Shown one piece after another: positions 1-8,863 of a stretch of 64,000 nucleotides of DNA (position 1 is its first letter; every line of letters starts with the position of its first letter). The stretch is from an uncultured Lachnospiraceae bacterium (GTDB lineage: Bacteria > Bacillota > Clostridia > Lachnospirales > Lachnospiraceae). The position numbers were made by a program, and so were the translations under genes. The stretch lies in contig CABSCP010000007.1 of the NCBI GenBank assembly GCA_902476265.1, forward strand, positions 70,428 through 134,427, read 5' to 3'. The notes below the pieces were generated by a model that worked only from the letters and a program-made list of their open reading frames with translations, was not told the DNA's origin and searched no databases.

Positions 1-1
1 G

Positions 2-3000
2 GGAGAAGGCAGCCAACTGCATGCCGAAATAAGCGGGACCGGCAATTTCGGCCTGGCCTGGCTGGCAGAACGGTCGGAAGAAAAAATAGAACTGAAAACG
101 ACAGTAAATGGTGTAGAGATTATTCTGACTGCTCCGATTGACACTTTTCCTGAAGATGGGAAGCTGACCCTTCATGCAGAGGAGATCATAGACGAGAGAT
201 TGGAAAAAGCGATTGAGTCTGTGCAGAAGGAATATCTGCAGGAAGAAAAGTTCATCACAGCATATCGGTTGTTCGATGTTTCCCCTTTGTTGGATGGGGG
301 AGAGATACAGCCTCAAAAACCGGTTACGGTGGCTTTCCGAAATCTGATGCTGGAAAAGAAAGATGGCGATCAGGTAGATGCACTTTCCAAATTAAAGCAG
401 GAATTTGTCGAGCCGCATATTCAGCCAAGAAGATTGATGCGGTCTGCATCTGTTCAGATAACGGATACTGAGACAGACAGCAGTGAGATCCGCTTATACC
501 ATTTCTGCGGTGAAGAAAATGTGGAACAGATCCGACCGGAAGCAAAAGAAGACCTGGTGATAGCGAGCTTAGACCATTTTTCCCTGATGCTGATGGCGGA
601 AACTGAAGTATTAGGACCGACTACGGAAGATAAATTCGATGAAAAGAATTATACTTTGCCTTATATCCTGGGGAACTTTAATGTATTCGCTTCCGGAGAT
701 TATCACGGAACACATGTGGTAGGACCGATGATTGTGGGCGGAGGAACAGAACTAAAAGGAAGTCTGGGCGGTCTGACACAAAAAGACGGTGGGGAATATG
801 AACATAAGGTTTCTTCTTATCTGAAAGGAATTGCGGAAAATGTGGATAATAAGGGGACTATCCCCAGAATAATTGTCGGGAATCCAAACCTTAAAGTCTA
901 TTTTGGATTGAAAAACAGAGCGCAGAAGCCAAATCTGTCGGATGAAGATGTACAAAGGAGATTTTTTTATACAGATGAATATGTTGGCTTTGGCGATGGA
1001 TTAACCCAAAAATTAATCGATGCGGCAGAACCTTATATGAAGTATGAAGGATATGACGCTTCCGGGCACAAAGTAAAAAAGATTTCTATAACAAAAGGTG
1101 AAATTTATGGAGCTGTAGACGGAACCGCAACATCGGGAGGAACTGAGAAAGAAGGATGTAAGATTTACAAAGATTCTGAAGGCGTTAAGGTTCAACTCGA
1201 TGTTGGATATAACTTTACCTTTGAAACTTTTGAAGGAATACACAGCATTTACTACCGATACGAAGATGCATCTGAATTGCAGGATACAATGACGATTGTT
1301 CAGACAATGCAAAACGGGATTGTTGGTTTCCCCAGGGTTTTTAAGACGGTAAAGGATGATATTTTTGGTAATGATTACAAGTTTGATTCGATTGAAAAGG
1401 GACCACAGTTCACGGTACTGTACTTTGCACCGAATGCAGAGACCGTCCTGGTGGGATGTGAGCAAGGAAAAACGACATCTTATGTAAAGGATGGCTTTGA
1501 ATGGATTACAGATAAAAGAATTACAGTGAGTCCGAACAGCTCCAAGCTGGTAGGTCATTTGTGGGTGCCTCAGGCGGATGTGGTATTGGCAGGCGGAGAC
1601 TATAACGGCTGTGTTGTGGCACAAAATGTGGATGCGGTTTGTTCCGGGTCAGAAGGGCATATGTGGCCGTTTATCGAAAAAGAATTTGAAGGTCAATTAG
1701 AACTCACTTTGAAAAAGACGATTGACGGAGAACTGCCGGGTGATAATGTATTCTCCTTTACTGAAAAGTGCTGGAAAGTAGATACGTTTCCGCAGGCTGG
1801 CGGGGATATTCCTGAGAATGCAAAGGAGAAGAATGTACAAAATACCAGCAACGGGAAGATCAGTTTTATAAATCAATTTGAGGAAGCAGGAAATTATGTA
1901 TTCCGCATTTATGAAGGTGATTTGAGCCAAGAACATGTTACAAACGGGATCCAAAAAGATGATACGCAGTATGAAGTCCATGTCGAAATCGTACAGGGGA
2001 CGGAGAAGCTTCAGATTAAATCTGTAACCTGGTACAAGGGGGTAAAAGAGGAAGGCGATACCTATGACTGGAGGAAGATGGAAAATGGCGGCGATCCTTC
2101 GTATGGACAGAGAGTATTTGATAATAAGGCCGGAACAAAACTGGTTGTTACAAAAAACTGGGAAGGATACGGATTGAATGTGGCAACGCTGCCGGAAGTA
2201 AAGGTCCATATCTATCAGACAAGTGAGAGGCCGACGGGACATAAGGTAACATTTGAAGTTTGGTCCAGTAAATTTCCGGGTTGGAGTCAGGCTGAATCGG
2301 TATTTACCGAAGATGGAGGATTTGTAGAAGATCAGGGAGAATTCAGCTTTATTACAGGATGTACAGATGTTCCGTCAGGTTTTTCGGGGTTTACCGCAAC
2401 AAACACTGCCTGTCAGATTAATGGGGAGGATATCACCGAACAAGCAAAAAATGATGCAGAAAATTTAGTCACCTATAAGGTGACAAATGTAACAAGTGAT
2501 ATTGTTGTTAAGCTGCTGTATTATGAAAATGCATATGGTTATACCGGAGGGACGCCTACCCGTGATATGTTCATAATGGAGACAGGAAGCGGAGATTGGG
2601 CCCATCCTGATTTTAGAGATGAGGATTTAATGAAGAAAGATGATGGTTCGCCGCTAGAGATTGTACTAAATGCAGAAAACGGATGGAGAGGAACTTTTCT
2701 GAATCTGCCTAAGCAGGATGCTTCTGGAAATCCTTATTATTATAAAATAGTGGAGGATCCTGAAATCCCTGGATTTATCGCCAGCTATGAAAATCAGTCT
2801 AATAATGGAGAAGGGGAAGCATTTATTACTAATACGAAAAAGGATACTCCCCTGCAACTGGTGAAAATAGATGCAGATGATACAAGTATAAATTTGCCTG
2901 GTGCGGAATTTTGTTTAAAACAAATTATGCCTTCCGGATTAAAGGAAGATGTAAAATTTATTTATGATCAGGAACAGGGCTCTTATATCTATAATACCGG

Positions 3001-3376
3001 AGGAACCACAGAAACTCTGCTAACAGGAGATGGAGGCTCATGGAAAATCAGCGGATTGCCCGAAGGTACCTATGAATTGATTGAGACAAAGGCTCCTGAC
3101 GGATATAATCTGGATGGTACTGTAAGAACGATTGTAATCAGTGCGGATAATGCAACATTACAATATGGTGACGGAGCTCTTCAGACACTGACTCCAACAG
3201 CAGACGGCATGTATCTGTTGTATGTCACGAATCAGACGGGCATAGAACTTCCCAAAACAGGAGGCAGTGGAACATTGCCATTTACTGTAGGTGGATTACT
3301 ATTGATTGCAGGAACAATTCTGCTGAATGAAAGAAAACGAAAGGGCAGAAAGGAGGCAGTCGGGGGAGTAAATTAA
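2..3376 (+). CDS. LPXTG-anchored pilus tip / adhesin protein (5' partial)
   Basis: The frame is open from the first bases, so the true start lies upstream; 1124 codons are visible. Order seen (residue 1 = position 2): a beta-rich adhesin module (about 1-215), a choice-of-anchor-A-like segment (ILGNFNVFASGDYHG, about 221), an FctA/Spy0128-like pilin segment (about 565-680), a Cna-B-like repeat starting KLVVTKNWEGYG (about 713), a SpaA/Cna-B prealbumin-like domain (LVKIDADD to GTYELIETKAPDGY, about 947-1030), then the sorting signal LPKTGG (about 1083), a hydrophobic stretch and a basic tail. Such proteins are exported, crosslinked by intramolecular isopeptides and joined to pili or wall by sortase. 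It is followed after 65 bases by the major pilin and then sortase C, so a minor or tip pilin is the natural role. The ligand cannot be read from sequence. Confidence 0.9.
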   Translation, partial: GEGSQLHAEISGTGNFGLAWLAERSEEKIELKTTVNGVEIILTAPIDTFPEDGKLTLHAEEIIDERLEKAIESVQKEYLQEEKFITAYRLFDVSPLLDGGEIQPQKPVTVAFRNLMLEKKDGDQVDALSKLKQEFVEPHIQPRRLMRSASVQITDTETDSSEIRLYHFCGEENVEQIRPEAKEDLVIASLDHFSLMLMAETEVLGPTTEDKFDEKNYTLPYILGNFNVFASGDYHGTHVVGPMIVGGGTELKGSLGGLTQKDGGEYEHKVSSYLKGIAENVDNKGTIPRIIVGNPNLKVYFGLKNRAQKPNLSDEDVQRRFFYTDEYVGFGDGLTQKLIDAAEPYMKYEGYDASGHKVKKISITKGEIYGAVDGTATSGGTEKEGCKIYKDSEGVKVQLDVGYNFTFETFEGIHSIYYRYEDASELQDTMTIVQTMQNGIVGFPRVFKTVKDDIFGNDYKFDSIEKGPQFTVLYFAPNAETVLVGCEQGKTTSYVKDGFEWITDKRITVSPNSSKLVGHLWVPQADVVLAGGDYNGCVVAQNVDAVCSGSEGHMWPFIEKEFEGQLELTLKKTIDGELPGDNVFSFTEKCWKVDTFPQAGGDIPENAKEKNVQNTSNGKISFINQFEEAGNYVFRIYEGDLSQEHVTNGIQKDDTQYEVHVEIVQGTEKLQIKSVTWYKGVKEEGDTYDWRKMENGGDPSYGQRVFDNKAGTKLVVTKNWEGYGLNVATLPEVKVHIYQTSERPTGHKVTFEVWSSKFPGWSQAESVFTEDGGFVEDQGEFSFITGCTDVPSGFSGFTATNTACQINGEDITEQAKNDAENLVTYKVTNVTSDIVVKLLYYENAYGYTGGTPTRDMFIMETGSGDWAHPDFRDEDLMKKDDGSPLEIVLNAENGWRGTFLNLPKQDASGNPYYYKIVEDPEIPGFIASYENQSNNGEGEAFITNTKKDTPLQLVKIDADDTSINLPGAEFCLKQIMPSGLKEDVKFIYDQEQGSYIYNTGGTTETLLTGDGGSWKISGLPEGTYELIETKAPDGYNLDGTVRTIVISADNATLQYGDGALQTLTPTADGMYLLYVTNQTGIELPKTGGSGTLPFTVGGLLLIAGTILLNERKRKGRKEAVGGVN

Positions 3377-3441
3377 GTTTTTTGTACAACAGAAATTATA
3401 AAAAATGGAAATGCCTAAAAAGGCAAAATGGAGGGAAAGAC

Positions 3442-4902
3442 ATGAAAAAAACTTTGAAACGATTAATGGCATTCGCACTGGCGGCGGTGATGATGCTGGC
3501 TATGACGGCAACGGCGTTCGCAGCACAGTCTGCATCAAGTGACGGAAAAATTACAATTACAAATGCCAAAGAAAAGCAGACTTATTCTATTTATAGAATT
3601 TTTGATCTGGAAAGTTCTTCTGGAGATGCATATTCTTATACTTTAAGTGCAAAATGGAAGGGATTTGCCGCATCGGATTTTTTTACAGTTGAAAATGGCT
3701 ATGTGGTGTGGAATGAGGGGAAATCTTCGGAAGTTGCAGAGTTTGCAAAATTGGCTTTTGAATACGCCGAAACGAATGGGGTAGCAGCCGACGATACAAA
3801 AACTGCGGCAGAAGGAGTAAATACAGTTGTTTTTGATGGTCTTTTATTAGGGTATTACCTTGTAGACTCTACCACCGGTGCATTATGTTCTTTAAATACT
3901 GCAAATACCGATATCACGATTGAAGATAAAAATGATGTTCCTGAAGTGGAGAAAACGGTAAAGGAAGATTCAACAGGTAACTTTGGAGAGTCCAATACAG
4001 CTTCCGTTGGAGATGTGATCGAATTTGAAGCCACTGTTACGGTAAAAGCAGGTGCGGAAAATTATGTGCTGCATGATAAGATGTCAGAAGGACTTACTTT
4101 CTCGAAAGAAGTGGCCGTTTGGAAGGATGATGTCGAGGTTGATAGTAGTAAGTATGATTTCATTGTTGATCCTTCAGACGACTGTACTTTTGAAGTGGCA
4201 TTTCATGAGGATTTTATTAATACGTTAACAGTGCCTGCAAAACTTGTAGTGAAGTATACAGCGACTGTAAATGAAAAAGCTATTATTGGTGATAACGGAA
4301 ATATAAATGAAGTTAAACTGGGATATGGTGAAGATAAGGAAACTACAACGGATACCACAACCACATATACATATGAGATAAAGGTATTTAAGTATGCGAA
4401 AGATAAAGATGAAAATGGCGTTGAGATAGAAAAAGCTCTTGCAGGTGCTGTGTTCACATTGAGTGAAGCAGAGGATGGAAGCAATCCCATTTCTATGACC
4501 CAGAAAAAGGATGAAAGTGGTGTTGTTGTCTCTGAATATCAAGTAGACCCCAAAGGAACCATAACAGAAATTACAACACCTGAGGATGGTAAGTTTAAGA
4601 TTGAAGGCCTGGATGCAGGAACCTATTATTTGACCGAGATTACACCTCCCACAGGATATAATAAACTGAGCGGGCCTGTTACAATAACGATTGAAGAAGA
4701 TGGAAAAGTAACAAGTATCGGCGAAGATGGAGCGACAGTACCGGCAGATAATGAACTTGGGATTAAGATTGAGAATAAGACTGGCGCAATCCTTCCTTCC
4801 ACCGGCGGCATCGGTACCACAATCTTCTACATCGTCGGTATCCTCGTCATGGCAGGCGCTGTATTCTTCTTTGCAATGAGCAGAAAGAAAAAAGAAGAGT
4901 AA
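3442..4902 (+). CDS. SpaA-type major pilin, LPSTG anchored
   Basis: Protein of 486 residues. The start at MKKTLKRL is chosen because GGAGGG sits just upstream and a clean signal peptide follows (to about AFAAQ, residue 28); an earlier in-frame start would add a non-signal extension. The body holds a D1-like pilin domain (TITNAKEKQTYSIYRIFDLE), a middle domain after VEKTVKED, and a C-terminal Cna-B/SpaA domain (VFTLSEAEDG to GTYYLTEITPPTGY). The C-terminus has LPSTGG near residue 451, a membrane segment and RKKKEE. Repeated Cna-B folds with a sorting signal and an adjacent sortase C mark it as the shaft subunit polymerised by the downstream sortase. The pilin-motif lysine was not assigned with certainty. 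Confidence 0.92.
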   Translation: MKKTLKRLMAFALAAVMMLAMTATAFAAQSASSDGKITITNAKEKQTYSIYRIFDLESSSGDAYSYTLSAKWKGFAASDFFTVENGYVVWNEGKSSEVAEFAKLAFEYAETNGVAADDTKTAAEGVNTVVFDGLLLGYYLVDSTTGALCSLNTANTDITIEDKNDVPEVEKTVKEDSTGNFGESNTASVGDVIEFEATVTVKAGAENYVLHDKMSEGLTFSKEVAVWKDDVEVDSSKYDFIVDPSDDCTFEVAFHEDFINTLTVPAKLVVKYTATVNEKAIIGDNGNINEVKLGYGEDKETTTDTTTTYTYEIKVFKYAKDKDENGVEIEKALAGAVFTLSEAEDGSNPISMTQKKDESGVVVSEYQVDPKGTITEITTPEDGKFKIEGLDAGTYYLTEITPPTGYNKLSGPVTITIEEDGKVTSIGEDGATVPADNELGIKIENKTGAILPSTGGIGTTIFYIVGILVMAGAVFFFAMSRKKKEE

Positions 4903-4942
4903 CACAGAAAGAAATTGATAAGTTATTAAAATAGTTATATAA

Positions 4943-4972
4943 TTGACATCGGAAAACGGTTTACAGTATTTT
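4943..4972 (+). promoter_or_regulatory. candidate internal promoter for sortase gene
   Basis: TTGACA (4943-4948), an 18-base spacer and TATTTT (4967-4972) lie in the 180-base gap between the major pilin and sortase genes. The -35 is consensus, the -10 is weak. It could give the sortase and last gene basal transcription independent of the pilin promoter. Confidence 0.4.
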
Positions 4973-4988
4973 TAAAATCAGGAATCAT

Positions 4989-5015
4989 ATGGCGGGAGGC
5001 TGTGCCTCCTGCCAT
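4989..5015 (+). promoter_or_regulatory. intercistronic hairpin after the major pilin gene
   Basis: ATGGCGGGAGGC and GCCTCCTGCCAT form a 12-bp stem with one G-U pair and a TGT loop. There is no T-run after it, so it looks like an mRNA processing or 3'-end-protecting hairpin rather than a strong terminator. It sits where abundant pilin message should be separated from the less needed sortase message. Confidence 0.5.
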
Positions 5016-5082
5016 AGATAACCGGTATCGGAAAGCCGGATTTTAAAAGAGATTATCAGAAACTTTCCTGGATGGGAGCATT

Positions 5083-5994
5083 ATGAAAAAGAAAATTACA
5101 TCTGTCGTCATCGGCCTGATATTTCTGGTTGGCCTCGGCATACTGCTCTATCCGACCATCAGCAATTGGGTGAACGAACGCAATCAGTCAAGAGTGGTTG
5201 CGGGATATTCGGAAGCAATTTCTAACATGACGGAAACGGACTATTCGCATTATCTGGATGCGGCGGTCCGTCACAATGAAAAGATCGCGCAGGCGGGTTC
5301 CTTAGCTTCGGCTGTGCACATGGAAAAAGAAGACAATCTGGAGGAGTACAACAGTCTTTTAAACGTTGCGGGAAACGGTGTGATGGGAGTCATTGAGATT
5401 CCTAAGATCAAAGTTTCGCTCCCCATTTATCATACAACGGAAGATGCGGTTTTACAGGTAGGCGTAGGACATTTCACGGGTTCTTCCCTGCCGGTGGGAG
5501 GGGAAAGTACCCACTGCATTTTATCCGGACACAGAGGACTGCCCTCTGCAAAGCTTTTTACGGATCTGGATCAGATCGTGGAAGGCGATGTTTTTTACAT
5601 GGAAGTATTGGGAGATACGCTGGCTTATCAGGTGGATCAGATCCAGGTAGTTCTGCCCCAGGAGGTGGAACAGCTGGATGTGGTGCCGGGAGAGGACTAC
5701 GTGACGCTTGTAACCTGTACGCCTTATGGGGTGAATACCCACAGGCTCCTGATCCGGGGAACGAGAATTGCTTACGAACCCCAGGAAAAAGACGGACAGG
5801 AAGCAGGAGTTGTTCCGGCGGTCTCGGAGAAAGTGGAAACCAGAAAGCTGCCGGTGATGCCCGTTATCGCTGCCGCGGCATTTATATTCGCGCTTGTGGC
5901 AGGGACGGTGTGCGGTAATATCAGCCGCAAAAGAGCGAAGAAAAAGGCACAGAAAAAGAATTCGGTTCCTGCAGAAAAGAATGAGAAGATTTAA
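5083..5994 (+). CDS. class C sortase (pilus polymerase)
   Basis: Protein of 303 residues that joins pilin subunits by transpeptidation at their LPXTG motifs on the outer membrane face. Visible parts: N-terminal membrane helix (about 5-25), sortase core with catalytic His150 (LSGHRG), Cys212 (TLVTCTPYG) and Arg221 (THRLL), and a second C-terminal hydrophobic segment (about 262-280) followed by a Lys-rich tail. Two membrane segments and the TLVTCTPYGVNTHRL signature are typical of class C pilin polymerases. GGGAG precedes the ATG. It lies directly behind two LPXTG pilin genes, its evident substrates. Confidence 0.95.
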   Translation: MKKKITSVVIGLIFLVGLGILLYPTISNWVNERNQSRVVAGYSEAISNMTETDYSHYLDAAVRHNEKIAQAGSLASAVHMEKEDNLEEYNSLLNVAGNGVMGVIEIPKIKVSLPIYHTTEDAVLQVGVGHFTGSSLPVGGESTHCILSGHRGLPSAKLFTDLDQIVEGDVFYMEVLGDTLAYQVDQIQVVLPQEVEQLDVVPGEDYVTLVTCTPYGVNTHRLLIRGTRIAYEPQEKDGQEAGVVPAVSEKVETRKLPVMPVIAAAAFIFALVAGTVCGNISRKRAKKKAQKKNSVPAEKNEKI

Positions 5995-6061
5995 AGTTCT
6001 TTTCAAGCTACTGATTGATGCAGTATCACAGCCTTGTTCGTGATAGGCAGGAGGTATAAGA

Positions 6062-6937
6062 ATGAAGCGATGGTGGAAAAGAGGCCGTTTGACAGTGACG
6101 GCGCTGGCGGTTGGGTTACTGCTTGGCCTTGTATTTCCGGTGCAGGCTGCACAGGAAAGCGGGAATCTCACATTATGTCTGAAAAATAAAGAACATAGCG
6201 TGGAGTTTGCCTTATACAGGGCAGCGGAAATTGTGAATGACCAATACCGCCTGGTGGGACCGTTTGCCCAGACCGGAGTGGATTTAAAGCATTTGGAACA
6301 TGCTTCGGAGGTGGAGGAATGTGCCGCCATCCTGTATGAATGTATCTCAGGCGGAAATATGCCTGCCGATGCCGGAGGCATTACGGCAGACGGGAAGCTG
6401 CAGCTTACATTGGAAAACGGCCTTTATCTGGTGGTCCAGGTGGTGCATGAGGATGACAAACTGGAAGTCTCTCCGTTTCTGCTTTCCGTACCTCTCTGGG
6501 ATCAGGAGAAGGGCGAATGGGCATATCAGGTGACAGCGTATCCTAAGAGCGAGGAAGTAAAACCCGAACCGGAGACGGAAACTCCTGCGGTGCCGGAGAC
6601 AGTGCCGGAAGAACCGGAAACAACGCCGGAAACTACACCGGAGACAGTTCCTGAAACAGTACCCCAGATTCCGCCCGAACCGGGCCGTCCCGACGAACCG
6701 GATGAACCTGACGGTCCGACGATTGTTCCTCACAGGGGAGTATTGGGAGCGCTTCGGAATAATATCGGAACGGTGATGGATAAACTTGCCGGAGTTTTGG
6801 GAGCGCGGGTGAGGACCGGGGACGAATCTTTCGGGCAGGCGGTTTTCTATATCCTGCTGGCGGCAGCCGCCATTGGATGCCTGGCGTTTGTTGTAGCCCG
6901 CCGGAGAAAAGAAAATGTCAAAAAGAAAGCGAAATAG
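6062..6937 (+). CDS. secreted pilin-like accessory protein, Pro/Glu/Thr-rich stalk, C-terminal anchor
   Basis: Protein of 291 residues with an AGGAGG site before the ATG. It has a signal peptide ending near VQAAQ (about 30), one compact domain (NLTLCLKNKEHSVEFALYRAAEI) resembling the N-terminal fold of the pilins upstream, then a low-complexity stalk of repeated PETVPE/PETTPE units (about 165-225), and a C-terminal membrane helix with a basic tail. Where LPXTGD would be expected the sequence reads VRTGDE, so Leu-Pro is lost; it may remain membrane anchored or use a relaxed sorting motif. It closes the pilus operon. A base, chaperone or minor pilin role is inferred from context only. Confidence 0.7.
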   Translation: MKRWWKRGRLTVTALAVGLLLGLVFPVQAAQESGNLTLCLKNKEHSVEFALYRAAEIVNDQYRLVGPFAQTGVDLKHLEHASEVEECAAILYECISGGNMPADAGGITADGKLQLTLENGLYLVVQVVHEDDKLEVSPFLLSVPLWDQEKGEWAYQVTAYPKSEEVKPEPETETPAVPETVPEEPETTPETTPETVPETVPQIPPEPGRPDEPDEPDGPTIVPHRGVLGALRNNIGTVMDKLAGVLGARVRTGDESFGQAVFYILLAAAAIGCLAFVVARRRKENVKKKAK

Positions 6938-6963
6938 TGTGGAGTAAAAAAGAATAGACAGAT

Positions 6964-7008
6964 TAATCCCTGATTTGGTACCATAGTGGTACGGAATCGG
7001 GGATTTTT
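6964..7008 (+). terminator. rho-independent terminator of the pilus operon
   Basis: AATCCCTGATTTGGTACC pairs with GGTACGGAATCGGGGATT over about 17 bp with few mismatches and a short loop, followed by TTTTT. It ends the pilus operon and rules out a start codon inside it for the next gene. Confidence 0.85.
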
Positions 7009-7108
7009 GCTTATGAAAGATCAGATAAAAAGAAAGAAGAAACATCTGATCCTTAACAGAAGCAGTTTTGTGATTCCTCATATGGAAAGGGAAAGGCGGT
7101 CATTCGGC

Positions 7109-8863
7109 ATGAAAAGAAAAACAATTCCTTTGTTTCAGACGCTGTTGTTTAAAATGATTGTGATTTTTTTCGTCACATCCATGGTTCCGGCCTACATTGT
7201 GGCTTTTTTTATTCCTCGTTATTATAACAGGATCATGACGGAAAATATTGATCTTCTGACGGATACGGTGGTGAATGCCGCAGTCACTAACATCAAAACT
7301 TATGTGGATGATGTGGAGAGACTGCTCATAGCCCCTTATATTGACGAAGCGATTATGAACAGTATTTATGTGCTGAAGGATGGCTTTGAAGGAAAGGAAA
7401 TTGAAGAAAAGGACATTCTGGATGCGAAGCGGATTTTAAGCCGGACGCTGCCGGGCTATACCCAGTACAGCAGGCAGGATGTGGTGGGGACCCTGCTCTG
7501 CTTTGATGATAAAAATGCAATCGCCATTTACCGGGACAGAAGCAACTTAGTGAAAGACTTTGATTTTGGGAAGGAAGCATGGTATCGGCGCGTATATGAA
7601 GCGGACGGAAAAAATGTGTTCATCAGCACACATCCCCAGAATTATCTGAGACATCAGAAAAACCGTCAGGTGTTTTCCGTGGCCAGGCTGATCAAAGATC
7701 TGGATACGAAACAGGTTCTTGCCATGATTAAGATCGATGTGGACAAAAATCTGCTGTCCACAATCATGAAGGATATCCGGTTAAATGTATCTTCTGTCAT
7801 GACAGTGGTGGATGCAGACGGGCAGGTACTTTATTCCAACGAAGAAGTAGATGAAAAAGTCAGAACAGCACTTTTGCAGAACCGTGATCAGGTGGAAAGC
7901 GGGGGACAACTGTATCGGATTGTAACAGGAAAAGTGGAGGAAACCGGCTGGTCAGTCAAAGCTTTGGTTTCAGAAACCGAATATCTGGGACAGATCAGCG
8001 CCATGCAGAAGAGGGTGATCGGCATTTATCTGATTGCCCTTGCCGCTGCCGTATGCTTTTACGGCGGCCTTTCCAGCCATATTACCAGGCCTTTAAAGGT
8101 TATAGCCTCAAAAATGCAGGATGTGGAGAACGGAAATTTTGAAGTGCGGTTTCATGTGGAAAAAAATGATGAAATAGCGGTTCTGGGAAATTCCTTTAAT
8201 CTGATGGTGGAGCGGCTGAACCTTTTGATCAACCGGGAGTATAAGGCGGTGATTGAAGCGCAGAAAGCCCGTTATCATGCCCTGCAATCCCAGATAGAAC
8301 CTCACTTTTTATATAATGTATTAAACAGTATGGTGGGGATTAACCGCATGGGAGACCGGAAACTGCTGGAAGAAACGATCAATTCGCTGGCCGGTATGCT
8401 GCGGTATATGACCGTGCAGAAGGATTATAACAGCGTGGAAGAAGAGTTCGCCGTACTGCGGCAATATTGTTCTCTGCAGAAACTGAGGATGCAAAAGCGC
8501 CTGGAATACACGATTGAAACGGAAGAAAGAGTGAAGGAAGTCATGATACCGAGGCTTTTGATACAGCCGCTGGTAGAGAATGCAATTATCCACGGCATTG
8601 ATCCCGGCGGAGAAAAAGGGGAAGTGCATGTAAGTGCCAAAGAGGCAGCGGACGGTATGCTGGAAATCACAGTTGAGGATACCGGCTGTGGTTTTGATCT
8701 GGATGAAGCTCTGAAAAATGAGAAATCCATCGCACTGTCCAATATCATCAGCAGAGTGAAGTTTATGGACGAAAGAGCCGAAGTGAAAATGGAGAGTGAA
8801 AAGGAAAAGGGCAGTTGTATCAGACTACGGATTCCGATTCAGAAAGGGGAGGAAAAGAATTGA
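7109..8863 (+). CDS. YesM-type sensor histidine kinase
   Basis: Protein of 584 residues. The start MKRKTIPLF was chosen because earlier in-frame starts fall in or beside the preceding terminator and lack a ribosome site, while AAGGCGG lies about ten bases before this ATG. Order: membrane helix (about 12-34), extracellular dCache-like sensing region (about 35-300), second helix (about 305-325), HAMP (ITRPLKVIASKMQDVENGNF), His_kinase domain with His399 in QIEPHFLYN, and an HATPase domain with LLIQPLVENAIIHGI and DTGCGFD. It overlaps the response regulator start and is the membrane sensor for the ABC-transporter and glycosidase genes downstream. The inducer is probably a glycan fragment (inference). 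Confidence 0.93.
   Translation: MKRKTIPLFQTLLFKMIVIFFVTSMVPAYIVAFFIPRYYNRIMTENIDLLTDTVVNAAVTNIKTYVDDVERLLIAPYIDEAIMNSIYVLKDGFEGKEIEEKDILDAKRILSRTLPGYTQYSRQDVVGTLLCFDDKNAIAIYRDRSNLVKDFDFGKEAWYRRVYEADGKNVFISTHPQNYLRHQKNRQVFSVARLIKDLDTKQVLAMIKIDVDKNLLSTIMKDIRLNVSSVMTVVDADGQVLYSNEEVDEKVRTALLQNRDQVESGGQLYRIVTGKVEETGWSVKALVSETEYLGQISAMQKRVIGIYLIALAAAVCFYGGLSSHITRPLKVIASKMQDVENGNFEVRFHVEKNDEIAVLGNSFNLMVERLNLLINREYKAVIEAQKARYHALQSQIEPHFLYNVLNSMVGINRMGDRKLLEETINSLAGMLRYMTVQKDYNSVEEEFAVLRQYCSLQKLRMQKRLEYTIETEERVKEVMIPRLLIQPLVENAIIHGIDPGGEKGEVHVSAKEAADGMLEITVEDTGCGFDLDEALKNEKSIALSNIISRVKFMDERAEVKMESEKEKGSCIRLRIPIQKGEEKN

Noticed and set aside
6986..7108. Longer N-terminus for the sensor kinase
   Set aside because: The extra codons begin within the pilus-operon terminator and have no ribosome site; the first membrane helix starts after MKRKTIPLF.
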